A stretch of DNA of 64,000 bases. Origin: Calothrix brevissima NIES-22. Its GTDB lineage: Bacteria > Cyanobacteriota > Cyanobacteriia > Cyanobacteriales > Nostocaceae. Under the pieces are notes generated by a model. The model worked only from the letters and a program-made list of their open reading frames with translations, was not told the DNA's origin and did not search any database. The stretch is from the NCBI RefSeq assembly GCF_002367995.1, contig NZ_AP018207.1:6212646-6276645 (forward strand), given 5' to 3'. Position 1 is the first letter of the stretch; every line of letters starts with the position of its first letter. Positions 35,377-45,309 of the stretch are shown piece after piece. The translations under genes were made by a program, and so were the position numbers.

Positions 35377-36273
35377 ATGCCAGATTTTGCACAATTTATC
35401 CCCCAAACTACGGCAGATGGTTCTTTTACTTTCACTTCTCAAGAGTTTGGCGAAGACTTTCATAGTCGTTATGGAGCCAAGCAGGAGAGTTTTCAGAAGT
35501 TTGCTGTGCCGACGCAACTTGCTGAACGCGCGCAAAAACCAGGATTGCGGTTGTTGGATATTTGTTATGGTCTAGGATACAACACGGCAGCAGCTTTGCA
35601 GACGATTTGGGAAATAAATCCTGGTTGTCATATTGAAGTCATGGCTTTGGAACTTAATCCGACTGTTCCACAAGCAGCGATCGCTCATCGTTTATTTGAT
35701 AACTGGGATTATAAATATACCGATATTCTGCATCAACTAGCTTTTAAGTATGAAGTACAACAACCGCACCTCAAAGCTAAGTTAATCATTGGCGATGCCA
35801 GAAATTCGATTGCTATACTCCAGCAGTCTGCTTTTGTTGCTGATGCAATTTTTCTCGATCCGTTTTCACCGCCTCAGTGTCCTCAGTTATGGACTGTGGA
35901 GTTCCTGGAGCTAGTTGCTCGGTGTTTGCACTCTGATGGTATCCTGGCTACTTATTCCTGCGCTGCTGCTGTGCGCGCGGCTTTGTTGGCGGCTGGTTTA
36001 ATTATCGCTTCTACTCCACCTGTAGGGAGGCGATCGCCTGGTACAGTTGCAGTACATCCAGGATATTCTGGTATTTTAGCGCTTCCACCACTTTCTCAGG
36101 AAGAAACCGAGCATTTGCTCACCCGTGCGGCTATTCCCTACCGAGATCCTCAATTGCAAGATGTCGCTGATGTGATTTTGCAGCGACGACAACAAGAACA
36201 ACAAGCTTCTCCACTGGAGTCTACCTCTAGCTGGCGGAAAAGGTGGTTGCTGGACGGTGCAGCCAGCAAATAA
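35377..36273 (+). CDS. mnmD: MnmD-type tRNA methyltransferase (MnmC N-domain homologue)
   Basis: I chose ATG at 35377 (298 residues) because upstream TTG starts would be read through simple repeats. The start FIPQTTADGSFTFTSQEFGE (a DGS-type motif), the SAM-binding LLDICYGLGYNT, FLDPFSPPQCPQLW and TYSCAAAVRAALLAAGL are characteristic of the DUF752/MnmD fold. The enzyme methylates the aminomethyl group of nm5s2U at the tRNA wobble base. The FAD-dependent MnmC oxidase domain is absent. The last 40 residues (Gln- and Arg-rich) are an extension. Confidence 0.85.
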   Translation: MPDFAQFIPQTTADGSFTFTSQEFGEDFHSRYGAKQESFQKFAVPTQLAERAQKPGLRLLDICYGLGYNTAAALQTIWEINPGCHIEVMALELNPTVPQAAIAHRLFDNWDYKYTDILHQLAFKYEVQQPHLKAKLIIGDARNSIAILQQSAFVADAIFLDPFSPPQCPQLWTVEFLELVARCLHSDGILATYSCAAAVRAALLAAGLIIASTPPVGRRSPGTVAVHPGYSGILALPPLSQEETEHLLTRAAIPYRDPQLQDVADVILQRRQQEQQASPLESTSSWRKRWLLDGAASK

Positions 36274-37297
36274 GCTGTTACACATTTAAATAAAAGTCCA
36301 GAGTCAAAGGCTAACTTAGACTTAATAGATTGCATTTTTAATTCTCTATTCGAGGAAAAATCTATTTTGAGATTAAGATTTTTTTGCTACATAGCTAATA
36401 TGTTATTAGCACAAGAAGCCAAGCTTTTGGAAATATCAAAAATACATTCTCGTTTGGTATAAATCCAATGAGTAATTGTGCTAAATTACAATGTTTAGTA
36501 GGAGTTGAGATTGGTGTAACAGTTTGCAGATAACCCTTTTTCGCTCCATATCCCCAATCGCAATGCCAAGTTGATATTAATTGGTGAACTAGCGTGACAC
36601 TTTGTAGTAATCAAGATCATGACTCTGTGTGTTTTAAATCACGCCAATATAGCCAGAATTTAGAAGATAATGGATTAGAGCTAATTAGCGAAATTACTTA
36701 GTAATCTCAACAAACTCAATAATTGCAATTCTCACACGTACTTAGAAATAAGGATAGCAAATTCCAAAAAGTTAAATCTACGAAGTGTTGCAACATTTCT
36801 TTGAAAAAATTCCTGGTGGGTAGGTATATAATCTCAAAATCTCCGCGATCACTGAGGTCAAAACAGTAGATTGTTGGTGAGATATAGACTCTAAATCGTG
36901 GACTACCACTTTAACAAGGAGAAACCCTAGGAGTTAAGTGATTATCTCTGGTTCCCAAAAAGATAGGTTTGACCCACTTATCTAAATTAGCAATTGGAGA
37001 TTTTACGCAATCACCTGCGATGTCATCAAGGGAAATCTCCGTAGAAGAGCGGATTGCATATTTAAGTGAATTTATTTGCCAACAATCAATCATTGGACAG
37101 ACTAGGTGACTTTATTGATTTTTTTCAATAAATATTAAAAAAAATAATGTGGCTCAGGTTGAAAGAGATGTATATGCAAAATAAAAAAAATTTGTATAAT
37201 AATGGCTGACTGCAATTACATAAATACTAAACTTAAATATTTTATTTTGAAAACCTAACAACTGTTGACGTTTTTGGAAGAAAACTGGAGCAATTCT
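36274..37297. other. 1.0-kb intergenic region, possible gene remnant near its end
   Basis: No convincing gene is present. One plus-strand frame is open for 56 codons (36942-37109) and reads SREISVEERIAYLSEFICQQ near its end, which looks more protein-like than chance, but it has no good start or ribosome binding site. A minus-strand frame there is also open. The rest is AT-rich; 37120-37260 is very A+T-rich and may carry the promoter of the HD-GYP gene. Confidence 0.4.
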
Positions 37298-38527
37298 GTG
37301 ATTGAATGGGAACCCAAGCATACAAACTCTACCGAAATTATCGTTAATGGGTCTAACCCCCTAAGCAAATTAACGAATATAAGCAGCAATCATTCCCTAG
37401 AATTCCAAAGTGTAGAGGATGATTCAATAAGCTTATCTCCGGGGGATTTGATGCTGGAAAACACCCCAGGGTTAGCTTCTTTAATGAAACAAACAAATTT
37501 CAAGACTAATGAAAAATCATTAGATTTAAAAGCATCACCAGTTCAAAGTTCTCAAGTTAATAACTGGGATACAGACTTACCAAAAATTTTAGTAGTTGAT
37601 GACCATGCGGCAAGTCGGATGACTGCTGTGGCACTGTTAGGTATGGAAGGATACGAGGTGCTGGAAGCTGACAGTGGTTCTATGGCTGTGGATATGGTTG
37701 CACAGCAACAACCAGATTTGATATTACTGGATGTGATGATGCCGGGGATGGATGGATTTGAAGTCTGCCAAATCCTCAAACAAAACGATCATACCAGGCT
37801 GATTCCCGTCATTTTTATTACAGCATTAAACGATCGGCGATCGCGTATCCGGGGTATAGAAGTTGGCGCAGATGATTTTCTCACCAAACCCTTCGATCGG
37901 GTAGAACTAGTAGCGCGTGTTAAATCCTTAGTCCGTCAAAAGCGGTTGAATGAAGACTTAGATCATGCAGAAAAAGTACTGTTTTCCGTGGCGATGGCGA
38001 TTGAAAGCCGAGATCCGAATACTGGCGATCACTGCGAACGGTTGGTAAAACTCGGACAAGCCTTTGGTGAATACCTCTGTCTTTCACGCAACCAAATTCG
38101 GGATTTGATGTGGGGTGGTTATTTGCATGATATTGGTAAAGTCGGTATCCCTGACGCAGTGCTGTTGAAAAAAGGTAAACTCACCCCCGAAGAGTGGGAG
38201 ATTATGAGACAGCATGTTTCCATTGGAGAGAAAATCTGTCAACCATTACGCAGTATGCGCGGTGTAATTCCCATTATTCGCCATCACCACGAGCGCTGGG
38301 ACGGAACTGGTTACCCTGATGGTTTGCAAGGTAATGATATTCCCTATCTAGCACAAGTGTTTCAGATCATTGATATTTATGATGCTCTCACCAGCGAACG
38401 ACCTTACAAAAAGAGTTTTACGCTAGAGGAAGCACTTAAGATCATGCTAGAAGAAACTCAATCTGGTTGGCGCAATCCGGAACTAGTGCAGCAGTTTGTC
38501 GATTTCATCACCAAAAGAGCGGCTTAG
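37298..38527 (+). CDS. response regulator with HD-GYP domain (probable cyclic di-GMP phosphodiesterase)
   Basis: I chose GTG at 37298, since GGAG lies seven bases before it, giving 409 residues. An upstream TTG and a downstream ATG at 37451 are alternatives. A polar, unconserved-looking N-terminus (1-95) precedes a receiver domain (about 95-215; VVDDH, LLDVMMPGMDG, TKPF) and an HD-GYP domain (about 225-405; HDIGK, HHHERWDGTGYP). HD-GYP enzymes degrade cyclic di-GMP, so the protein likely links phosphorylation to second messenger level. Its TAG stop lies in the first bases of a dispersed repeat. Confidence 0.92.
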   Translation: MIEWEPKHTNSTEIIVNGSNPLSKLTNISSNHSLEFQSVEDDSISLSPGDLMLENTPGLASLMKQTNFKTNEKSLDLKASPVQSSQVNNWDTDLPKILVVDDHAASRMTAVALLGMEGYEVLEADSGSMAVDMVAQQQPDLILLDVMMPGMDGFEVCQILKQNDHTRLIPVIFITALNDRRSRIRGIEVGADDFLTKPFDRVELVARVKSLVRQKRLNEDLDHAEKVLFSVAMAIESRDPNTGDHCERLVKLGQAFGEYLCLSRNQIRDLMWGGYLHDIGKVGIPDAVLLKKGKLTPEEWEIMRQHVSIGEKICQPLRSMRGVIPIIRHHHERWDGTGYPDGLQGNDIPYLAQVFQIIDIYDALTSERPYKKSFTLEEALKIMLEETQSGWRNPELVQQFVDFITKRAA

Positions 38528-38645
38528 GAGTCGTGTAAAAAATAAGTTGAACAATGTAATATTTGTAGTGCGGGCAGCGTTCGACTGAGCGCTCACGCCG
38601 AAGTCTTGCCCGCGCGAGCAAGATGCTCGCACTACTTATTTTTAC
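38524..38645. repeat. 122-bp dispersed palindromic repeat, copy 1
   Basis: This element is repeated almost exactly, in opposite orientation, at 45395-45515. It starts TTAGGAGTCGTG, includes GTAGTGCGGGCAGCG, the palindromic middle GAGCGCTCACGCC and CGAGCAAGATGCTCGCACTAC, and ends in TTATTTTTAC. Both halves end in GTAGTGCG, so it folds into a large hairpin. Its first bases contain the stop codon of the HD-GYP gene. Confidence 0.92.
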
Positions 38646-38717
38646 GTCATAAACAGTTACAGCAAGTTGAAGTCAGGCTAGTTACAATCGATATCAAAGA
38701 TATTTCAATTAAACTTG

Positions 38718-39035
38718 ATGGATTCTCTGACTAGTTTAACTTCTGAGGCGATCGCAGCTGGGTTTCACGCGCTGTCTGAACCTTTGCGGATTCAGGTTTT
38801 GGAACTGCTGCGCGAGCAAGAACTTTGTGTATGTGATTTGTGTACTACTTTAGGCGTTCCCCAGTCTAAGCTGTCTTTTCACCTGAAAACTCTTAAAGAA
38901 GCTGGCTTAGTGCGATCGCGTCAAGAAGGACGTTGGATTTATTACAGCCTGAATTTGGCTCAATTTGTGGTTTTAGAGCAATATTTAGCCGATTATCGCC
39001 GTCTGGCTAAAATTTCACCTGCCCGCCCCTGCTAA
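38718..39035 (+). CDS. arsR: ArsR-type arsenic-responsive repressor
   Basis: This 105-residue winged-helix protein has the ELCVCDLC metal-binding motif in the recognition-helix region (CxC plus a nearby Cys), as in classical As(III)-sensing ArsR, and the HTH sequence VPQSKLSFHLKTLKEAGLV. It should repress the ars genes until arsenite binds. A further Cys is the last residue. It is the first of four genes for arsenic resistance in the same direction; 138 bp with likely operators separate it from acr3. ATG at 38718 was preferred to the TTG just before it. Confidence 0.95.
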   Translation: MDSLTSLTSEAIAAGFHALSEPLRIQVLELLREQELCVCDLCTTLGVPQSKLSFHLKTLKEAGLVRSRQEGRWIYYSLNLAQFVVLEQYLADYRRLAKISPARPC

Positions 39036-39050
39036 ACTGACCAAGTATAC

Positions 39051-39118
39051 ATCAATTTTTTTTGATATATTTTTGTATCTTCTTGTTGACAAGAGCCAAA
39101 TACATCAATTTTTATTGA
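39051..39118 (+). promoter_or_regulatory. arsR-acr3 intergenic promoter with candidate ArsR operators
   Basis: Two related inverted repeats are visible: ATCAA-N6-TTGAT (39051-39066) and TCAAT-N4-ATTGA (39105-39118). TTGACA at 39086-39091 could be a -35 box with a -10 overlapping the second repeat. A third, weaker copy (ATATCAAAGATATTTCAAT) lies upstream of arsR at about 38691-38709. The arrangement suggests ArsR blocks both promoters. Confidence 0.55.
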
Positions 39119-39173
39119 AATGAGAGTTCTACAAACTTGCTCAAATATTTGGTCAGTTTCAGCAGAATAAGTG

Positions 39174-40241
39174 ATGACAACGAAAACCGTTTCTCAACAG
39201 CTTTCTTTTCTCGATCGCTTCCTGACTTTATGGATTTTTTTAGCAATGGCTGTCGGGGTGGGTGTAGGCTATTTTATTCCTGGAGTCGAAACATTTATTA
39301 ATCGGTTTCAGGTAGGAGCAACTAATATACCAATTGCCATTGGTTTAATTTTAATGATGTACCCACCCCTAGCCAAGGTGCGGTATGAAGAGTTAGGTGA
39401 TGTATTTCGTAATGGAAAAATTCTCGGTGTGTCACTAATTCAGAATTGGATTATCGGGCCAATTCTTATGTTTGCGTTAGCGGCTATCTTCTTACGTAAT
39501 TATCCAGAATACATGACGGGATTGATTTTAATTGGATTAGCCCGTTGTATTGCAATGGTAGTTGTGTGGAGCGATCTAGCAAGAGGCAATACTGAGTATA
39601 CAGCTGGATTGGTTGCTTTCAACAGCATATTTCAGGTCATTTTTTACAGTCCTTATGCCTGGTTCTTTATTACTGTGCTACCTCCCCTATTTGGATTACA
39701 AGGTAGTATCGTTAACGTTAGCATTGCCGAGATTGCCCAAAGTGTGTTTATCTATCTTGGTATTCCCTTTTTAGCCGGATTTTTCACTCGTTTCTTGTTA
39801 GTGAAAGCGAAAAGCAAGCGCTGGTATCATGAGGAATTTGTGCCAAAAATCAGCCCCATCACATTGATAGCTTTGTTATTTACCATCGTCGTTATGTTTA
39901 GCTTGAAAGGGAATTTAATTGTTCAAATTCCTCTAGATGTGGTTAAGATTGCAATTCCTCTGATTATCTACTTTATCTTCATGTTTTTGGTCAGCTTTTA
40001 CATGGCTTGGCGAATTAAAACAGACTATTCCCGAGCCGCAAGTGTAGCATTTACAGCCGCAGGCAATAATTTTGAACTGGCGATCGCAGTTGCAATTGCT
40101 GTATTTGGTATTAATTCAGGCGCGGCTTTTGCTGCTGTCGTCGGCCCGTTAGTGGAAGTACCTGTATTAATTAGTCTGGTTAATGTTGCTTTCTGGTTTG
40201 AAAAACGTTATTTTTCACCATCTGAATCGAGAAGTTTCTAA
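39174..40241 (+). CDS. acr3: arsenite efflux transporter Acr3
   Basis: The 355-residue membrane protein has about ten hydrophobic segments and the Acr3 landmarks [22 protein letters not shown], the essential cysteine in GLARCIAMV near residue 125, and [15 protein letters not shown] near the end. Acr3 exports arsenite from the cytosol driven by the proton gradient and does not need ArsA. It is second in the arsR-acr3-arsC-arsH operon, 12 bp before arsC. Confidence 0.97.
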   Translation: MTTKTVSQQLSFLDRFLTLWIFLAMAVGVGVGYFIPGVETFINRFQVGATNIPIAIGLILMMYPPLAKVRYEELGDVFRNGKILGVSLIQNWIIGPILMFALAAIFLRNYPEYMTGLILIGLARCIAMVVVWSDLARGNTEYTAGLVAFNSIFQVIFYSPYAWFFITVLPPLFGLQGSIVNVSIAEIAQSVFIYLGIPFLAGFFTRFLLVKAKSKRWYHEEFVPKISPITLIALLFTIVVMFSLKGNLIVQIPLDVVKIAIPLIIYFIFMFLVSFYMAWRIKTDYSRAASVAFTAAGNNFELAIAVAIAVFGINSGAAFAAVVGPLVEVPVLISLVNVAFWFEKRYFSPSESRSF

Positions 40242-40253
40242 GGGAATCTAACG

Positions 40254-40670
40254 ATGAAACGTGTAATGTTTGTCTGCAAAAAAAATTCTGCGCGATCGCA
40301 AATGGCGGAAGGCTTTGCAAAAACACTTGGTAAGGGCAAGATTGATGTCACGAGTTCTGGATTAGAAGCCAGTGTTGTCAGAGCAGAAGCGATCGCTACT
40401 ATGAAAGAAATTGGTATTGATATTAGCGATCAACAGTCGAAAGCTTTAAGCGACTTTCAAGCCGAAGACTTTGATGTGGTGATTTCTCTGTGTGGTTGTG
40501 GCGTGAATTTACCGCCAGAATGGGTTGTGCGAGAAGTTTTTGCAGATTGGCAATTAGATGATCCAGCCGAACAGCCAGAAATTTTCCCTAGAGTGCGCGA
40601 TGAAATTAAAGAACGAGTGATTCAATTAATTGATTCACTCACACCAGAATCTACACCTATTGAATCCTAA
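40254..40670 (+). CDS. arsC: arsenate reductase ArsC (Synechocystis-type)
   Basis: This 138-residue protein has the low-molecular-weight phosphatase fold with the P-loop C-KKNSA-R (Cys8 to Arg14). Cys8, Cys80 and Cys82 (LCGCG) match the three redox cysteines known from Synechocystis ArsC, which has a phosphatase fold yet uses glutathione/glutaredoxin. The position corresponding to a second Cys in the P-loop of other members (NSCRSQ) is Ala13. It reduces arsenate to arsenite for Acr3. It follows acr3 by 12 bp. Confidence 0.93.
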   Translation: MKRVMFVCKKNSARSQMAEGFAKTLGKGKIDVTSSGLEASVVRAEAIATMKEIGIDISDQQSKALSDFQAEDFDVVISLCGCGVNLPPEWVVREVFADWQLDDPAEQPEIFPRVRDEIKERVIQLIDSLTPESTPIES

Positions 40671-40726
40671 GTCAAACAATCATCTCCCCTGTCCCCTGTG
40701 CAACTTCTTCTATTTCTTGCATCTCT

Positions 40727-41374
40727 ATGACAACATTTGACCATCCTCCCCGAATTTTGTTTTTGTATGGTTCTCTGCGTGAGCGTTCCTATAGCCGCTT
40801 GTTAGCAGAGGAAGCAGCACGCATCATTGAAGAATTTGGCGCAGAGGTAAAGTTTTTCGATCCCAGGGAATTACCAATTTACGGTAGCGTTCCCGACACT
40901 CACCCCAAAGTGCAAGAGTTACGGGAATTGAGCCAGTGGTCAGAAGGACAAGTCTGGTCTAGCCCAGAGATGCACGGTCAGATTTCTGGCATTATGAAAA
41001 ATCAAATTGACTGGATTCCCCTAAATATTGGAGCTGTTCGCCCGACTCAAGGGAGAACTTTGGCTGTGATGCAAGTCAGTGGTGGTTCGCAGTCTTTCAA
41101 CGCTGTCAACACCTTGAGAATTCTAGGGCGCTGGATGCGGATGTTTACTATCCCCAATCAATCCTCGGTGGCTAAAGCCTATCAGGAGTTTAATGAAGAC
41201 GGTACGATGAAGGATTCCTCCTATCGCGATCGCGTTGTGGATGTGATGGAAGAACTTTATAAGTTTACTCTGTTGCTGCGTGACAAAGTAGACTACCTCA
41301 CCGATCGCTACAGCGAACGCAAGGAAAAAGCCGCAAAACAGATAATTGAAGTAGCAAACCAAGCTCTGCGGTAA
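40727..41374 (+). CDS. arsH: ArsH NADPH-dependent FMN oxidoreductase
   Basis: The 215-residue flavoprotein shows the ArsH signatures [18 protein letters not shown] (phosphate-binding loop), [19 protein letters not shown] and [14 protein letters not shown]. ArsH oxidises trivalent organoarsenicals and can act as a quinone or chromate reductase. It closes the ars operon, 56 bp after arsC. No terminator hairpin with a T-run was identified immediately downstream. Confidence 0.96.
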   Translation: MTTFDHPPRILFLYGSLRERSYSRLLAEEAARIIEEFGAEVKFFDPRELPIYGSVPDTHPKVQELRELSQWSEGQVWSSPEMHGQISGIMKNQIDWIPLNIGAVRPTQGRTLAVMQVSGGSQSFNAVNTLRILGRWMRMFTIPNQSSVAKAYQEFNEDGTMKDSSYRDRVVDVMEELYKFTLLLRDKVDYLTDRYSERKEKAAKQIIEVANQALR

Positions 41375-41483
41375 TAGCTTTGATATGGATATCATTAATT
41401 ATGACCGAAGTGATTTTAGATTAAATGAAAATTTGAAATCTAAAATATTTGCTCTCAAGCCTCTGGGTTAACCCAGAAGAAAA

Positions 41484-41607
41484 AGGGACATCCAATTTTT
41501 TAAATACCCAATAAATTTGTAGTGCGAGCATCTTGCTCGCTAATGTTAAAAAGCGAGCAAGATGCTCGCACTACTGAATATGGGTAATTTATTTTTTGGA
41601 AGTCCCT
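41484..41607. mobile_element. MITE-like element with long perfect inner hairpin
   Basis: The ends AGGGACATCCAA (41484-41495) and TTGGAAGTCCCT (41596-41607) are imperfect inverted repeats. In the centre 23 bases (41519-41541) pair perfectly with 41552-41574 around a 10-base loop; this arm begins GTAGTGCGAGCATC, the same sequence as in the 122-bp repeats at 38524 and 45395. No reading frame is present. Clear target-site duplications were not seen. The following stretch to 41865, upstream of glmU, holds another palindromic repeat (GGAAGCCGGCGCTCCG near 41675) and no gene. Confidence 0.75.
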
Positions 41608-41865
41608 AAGCCTCTTCTTTATCAGGAGAGGTAAATCCAAAATCGTCAATCCGTCTTGAAAAGTTCAGAGTGCCGGAAGCCGGCGCTCCGACGCCAGTCG
41701 TCTCAAGTCGGCAAAGCCGCCCAAAGCGCTGGCTCGACTTTTCGCAAAATCCAAAATTGAATGACTGAGTATTTCAGTCTATGATGATTAGCTGGTAATA
41801 TTTGAGGCTCAATCTCAAAACACCAAGCGCGACAGCGCAATTCATTAATAGCTGAAAGCTAAGTT

Positions 41866-43230
41866 ATGGTAGTTGTAGCAATTCTAGCGGCGGGACGCGG
41901 CACAAGGATGAAATCAAACCTGCCCAAAGTATTACATTCTTTGGGTGGGCGATCGCTAGTTGAAAGAGTGATTAACAGTGTAGAACCTCTTTCTCCTTCA
42001 CGGCGGTTAGTAATTGTCGGATATCAGGCACAGGAAGTGAAAGCTGCTATGGAGCCAATTCCTGGTTTGGAGTTTGTCGAACAGACTGAACAAAAAGGAA
42101 CTGGTCATGCAATCCAGCAATTACTGCCTCATTTAGAAGATTATACAGGGGATTTAATTGTTTTAAACGGTGATGTACCCTTATTAACTAGCCAAACCCT
42201 GGAAAATCTCTGGCAAACTCACCAAGAATATCAAAATGATGCCACTATTCTCACTGCATACTTGCCTGATGCTAAAGGTTACGGGCGAGTTTTTTGCGAT
42301 AGTGAAAATATAGTGCAACAAATTGTGGAAGATAAAGATTGCACCAGCGCTCAAAGGCAAAATCGCCGGATTAATGCGGGGGTTTATTGCTTCCGGTGGC
42401 AAAATTTAGCCAAGGTGCTGCCCCATTTAGAAGCAAATAATAGTCAAAAAGAATACTATCTCACCGATGCAGTCACGCAAGTAGGCAAAGTGATGGCGGT
42501 GGATGTCCAAGATTATCAAGAAATTCTTGGCATTAACGATCGCTTACAACTAGCCAATGCCTACGATATTTTACAAACCAGAGTTAAAGAAAAATGGATG
42601 TTGGCGGGTGTGACGCTGATCGATCCTCATAGCATTACCATTGATGACACTGTTGAATTACAACCAGATGTAATTATTGAACCCCAAACTCACCTCCGTG
42701 GTAATACTGTAATTCAAGCAGGAAGCCGCATCGGCCCTGGCAGTTTAATTGAAAATAGTCAGTTGAGTGAAAATGTTACCGTCCAGTATTCCGTAATTAG
42801 GGATAGCTTTGTGCAAGCGGGAAGCCAGATAGGCCCCTATAGCCATTTACGCGGACAGGCTAAAGTTGGTGCAGGCTGCCGTATTGGTAATTTTGTAGAA
42901 TTGAAAAATACTCAATTAGGCGATCGCACTAATGTGGCACATTTGTCTTATTTAGGCGATACCACGGCAGGTACTAAAGTTAACATTGGTGCAGGTACAA
43001 TTACTGCTAACTATGATGGTGTGAAAAAACATCGAACCAAAATTGGCGATCGCACAAAAACTGGTTCTAATAGCGTGTTAGTAGCACCAGTCACTTTAGG
43101 TAATGATGTCTACGTCGCCGCAGGTTCAACAATTACAGAAGATGTTCCTGATGATGCGCTGGTAATCGCCCGTGCTCGTCAGGTAGTTAAACCAGGTTGG
43201 CGCAATAAAAGCGCTGAGAATAAGCCATAA
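41866..43230 (+). CDS. glmU: bifunctional UDP-N-acetylglucosamine pyrophosphorylase / glucosamine-1-phosphate acetyltransferase GlmU
   Basis: GlmU acetylates glucosamine-1-phosphate and then joins it to UTP, making UDP-GlcNAc for peptidoglycan and lipopolysaccharide. The N-terminal nucleotidyltransferase has [18 protein letters not shown] (about 6-23), GTGHAIQQ and NGDVPLL; the C-terminal left-handed beta-helix with hexapeptide repeats (about 250-440) includes [11 protein letters not shown] and [14 protein letters not shown]. At 454 residues it is full length. It stands alone, with repeats upstream and a converging gene downstream. Confidence 0.98.
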   Translation: MVVVAILAAGRGTRMKSNLPKVLHSLGGRSLVERVINSVEPLSPSRRLVIVGYQAQEVKAAMEPIPGLEFVEQTEQKGTGHAIQQLLPHLEDYTGDLIVLNGDVPLLTSQTLENLWQTHQEYQNDATILTAYLPDAKGYGRVFCDSENIVQQIVEDKDCTSAQRQNRRINAGVYCFRWQNLAKVLPHLEANNSQKEYYLTDAVTQVGKVMAVDVQDYQEILGINDRLQLANAYDILQTRVKEKWMLAGVTLIDPHSITIDDTVELQPDVIIEPQTHLRGNTVIQAGSRIGPGSLIENSQLSENVTVQYSVIRDSFVQAGSQIGPYSHLRGQAKVGAGCRIGNFVELKNTQLGDRTNVAHLSYLGDTTAGTKVNIGAGTITANYDGVKKHRTKIGDRTKTGSNSVLVAPVTLGNDVYVAAGSTITEDVPDDALVIARARQVVKPGWRNKSAENKP

Positions 43231-43289
43231 AAAATGTAGAATTACTTTAGTGGTGAGCAATGCCCACCGCTAAAGCATCAAGATTAAGT

Positions 43290-43664
43290 CTAAATTGATG
43301 GCTGAAATGGTGTCCCTTGATGAAAGCGAAGTACCCAACCGCTAGTTGTGCGCGACCAAATGGAGCTTCTGCGGGCATAATCGACAATTCCATCATGGGT
43401 TACGGCACTATTGTAGGTGACTTGGGCGGTATTTTCGTCCAATAGGCGGGCTTGAAATTCTGGTAGGGGAAAAACAGCATCTATTTTTTGACGCGCTATT
43501 GCAAGTGTATGTTCTCTTTGGTAGACGCGCCCAGAGCGTCCAAACTCAAAGAAATCTGGGGCGATGAGTTCGTTCATGCGTTGGGTGTCAAAGCGACTGT
43601 CTTCGCGCCACAGTTCTTCCTCTAGGCGTTCGAGAGTGTCTCGGTCTTCCCTACTGATTTCCAT
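43290..43664 (-). CDS. DUF4440 / NTF2-like small protein
   Basis: The 124 residues match the pattern of the SnoaL/NTF2-like cone fold as found in DUF4440 proteins: helix LERLEEELWREDSRFD, then LIAPDFFEFGRSG, then beta strands with VTYNSAVTH and WVLRFHQGTPF. The function of such proteins is diverse and cannot be read from sequence. It converges with glmU (59 bp) and has its own ATG start; upstream is the divergent NADH dehydrogenase gene. Confidence 0.8.
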   Translation of the reverse strand: MEISREDRDTLERLEEELWREDSRFDTQRMNELIAPDFFEFGRSGRVYQREHTLAIARQKIDAVFPLPEFQARLLDENTAQVTYNSAVTHDGIVDYARRSSIWSRTTSGWVLRFHQGTPFQPSI

Positions 43665-43829
43665 AGAATTTCACTTCATCAATAATCTTTGAATCCAAAA
43701 ATTTCTGTAACAGATGAATACTTTTATAATTTTTTCAATTGTTCTTAATAAACGGTAACTTTGATTTTCCTGTTGTTAGATGTTTGTAAAGAAAAGTTAC
43801 AACTCCCTTAACACAAGGAAATAGTTCTT

Positions 43830-45251
43830 ATGGTAGTTTCATTTGAAAAAAAAGCACCACATAAGGTTGTAATCATTGGTGGAGGATTTGGCGGACTCTA
43901 TACAGCCAAGACTCTAGCTCATGCAAATGTAGAAATTACTCTCATCGATAAACGTAATTTTCACCTATTTCAACCGCTTTTATATCAAGTTGCTACGGGT
44001 ACTCTCTCACCTGCGGATATTTCCTCTCCATTACGAGCTGTATTCAGCAAAAGTAAGAATACACGTGTGATGCTGGGAGAAGTAACAGATATCGATCCTC
44101 AAGCACAAAAAGTAATTTTGGACGGTCATGTCGTACCTTACGATACCTTAGTTGTCGCTACTGGTGCTAACCACTCCTACTTTGGTAAAGATAACTGGAA
44201 AGATTTAGCACCCGGCTTGAAAACTGTAGAAGATGCGATTGAAATGCGTCGCCGAATCTTCTCTGCATTTGAAGCTGCGGAAAAGGAAAGCGATCCCGAA
44301 AAACGCCGTGCTTTATTGACTTTCGTAATTGTTGGTGGTGGCCCTACAGGGGTAGAATTAGCAGGTGCGATCGCGGAATTAGCCTACAAAACCCTCACAG
44401 AAGACTTCCGCAATATCGACACTTCCGAAGCGAAAATTCTTTTATTACAAGGTGGCGATCGCATCCTCCCACACATTGCGCCCGATTTATCGAAAGTTGC
44501 AGCCAAATCTTTACGCAAGTTGGGTGTGGAAATCCAACTTAACACCAGAGTTACCAATATTGAAAATGATATCGTTACTTTCAAAAAAGGCAATGAATTA
44601 ACTTCTATTACCTCAAAAACTATCTTGTGGGCTGCTGGTGTTCAAGGTTCTCCAATGGGGAGAGTCTTGACAGAACGTACAGGTGTAGAATGCGATCGCA
44701 CCGGACGGGTAATTGTTGAACCAGATTTGACTATCAAGGGTTATAAAAACATTTTCGTTGTGGGAGATTTAGGTCACTTCTCCCATCAAGATGGTAACCC
44801 CTTACCTGGTGTTGCACCTGTAGCTAAACAACAAGGTGAATATGTAGCTCAACTTATTCAACTACGGATTCAAGGCTATACAATGCCACCATTCCACTAC
44901 AACCACGTGGGTAGTTTGGCGATGATTGGGCAAAATTTAGCCGTTGTTGATTTAGGCCCGCTTAAACTCACAGGTTTCCTGGCTTGGGTATTTTGGCTAA
45001 TCATTCACATCTATTTCTTAATTGAGTTTGACACTAAATTACTCGTAGTATTTCAATGGGCATGGAATTACATCACTCGAAATCGTCGCTCTAGATTAAT
45101 TACCGGTCGAGAAAATTTTGTGACTGTCCAAAGTGCTAACAATGAGGCTGTTGACAATAACACCGCTAACAATGAAGCGGTGAATAATGAGCCTGTTAAC
45201 AATGTTAATGATGTTAACAATAACGGTCATAAATTCTTGACAAAAGTGTAA
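43830..45251 (+). CDS. type II NADH dehydrogenase (NDH-2)
   Basis: This 473-residue flavoprotein transfers electrons from NAD(P)H to quinone without pumping protons. FAD-binding is shown by IIGGGFGGLYTAKTL (about 15-29), NAD-binding by FVIVGGGPTGVELAG (about 170-184), and the second FAD motif by KNIFVVGDLGHF (about 308-319). A hydrophobic C-terminal helix pair (LAWVFWLIIHIYFLIEF) attaches it to the membrane. It ends in an unusual 45-residue Asn-rich tail with repeated NNEAV/NNEPV. AAGGAA lies upstream of the ATG. A second, distinct NDH-2 family member is at 56615. Confidence 0.95.
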   Translation: MVVSFEKKAPHKVVIIGGGFGGLYTAKTLAHANVEITLIDKRNFHLFQPLLYQVATGTLSPADISSPLRAVFSKSKNTRVMLGEVTDIDPQAQKVILDGHVVPYDTLVVATGANHSYFGKDNWKDLAPGLKTVEDAIEMRRRIFSAFEAAEKESDPEKRRALLTFVIVGGGPTGVELAGAIAELAYKTLTEDFRNIDTSEAKILLLQGGDRILPHIAPDLSKVAAKSLRKLGVEIQLNTRVTNIENDIVTFKKGNELTSITSKTILWAAGVQGSPMGRVLTERTGVECDRTGRVIVEPDLTIKGYKNIFVVGDLGHFSHQDGNPLPGVAPVAKQQGEYVAQLIQLRIQGYTMPPFHYNHVGSLAMIGQNLAVVDLGPLKLTGFLAWVFWLIIHIYFLIEFDTKLLVVFQWAWNYITRNRRSRLITGRENFVTVQSANNEAVDNNTANNEAVNNEPVNNVNDVNNNGHKFLTKV

Positions 45252-45309
45252 CTATGCTTGAAACAAGGGTGTAACAATATACCCTTGATTGCGCAAAAGA
45301 CATAATTGT

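Noticed and set aside
36911-37093. 60-residue minus-strand frame in the mnmD to HD-GYP gap
   Set aside because: No ribosome binding site, no recognisable domain, and it overlaps an equally open plus-strand frame.
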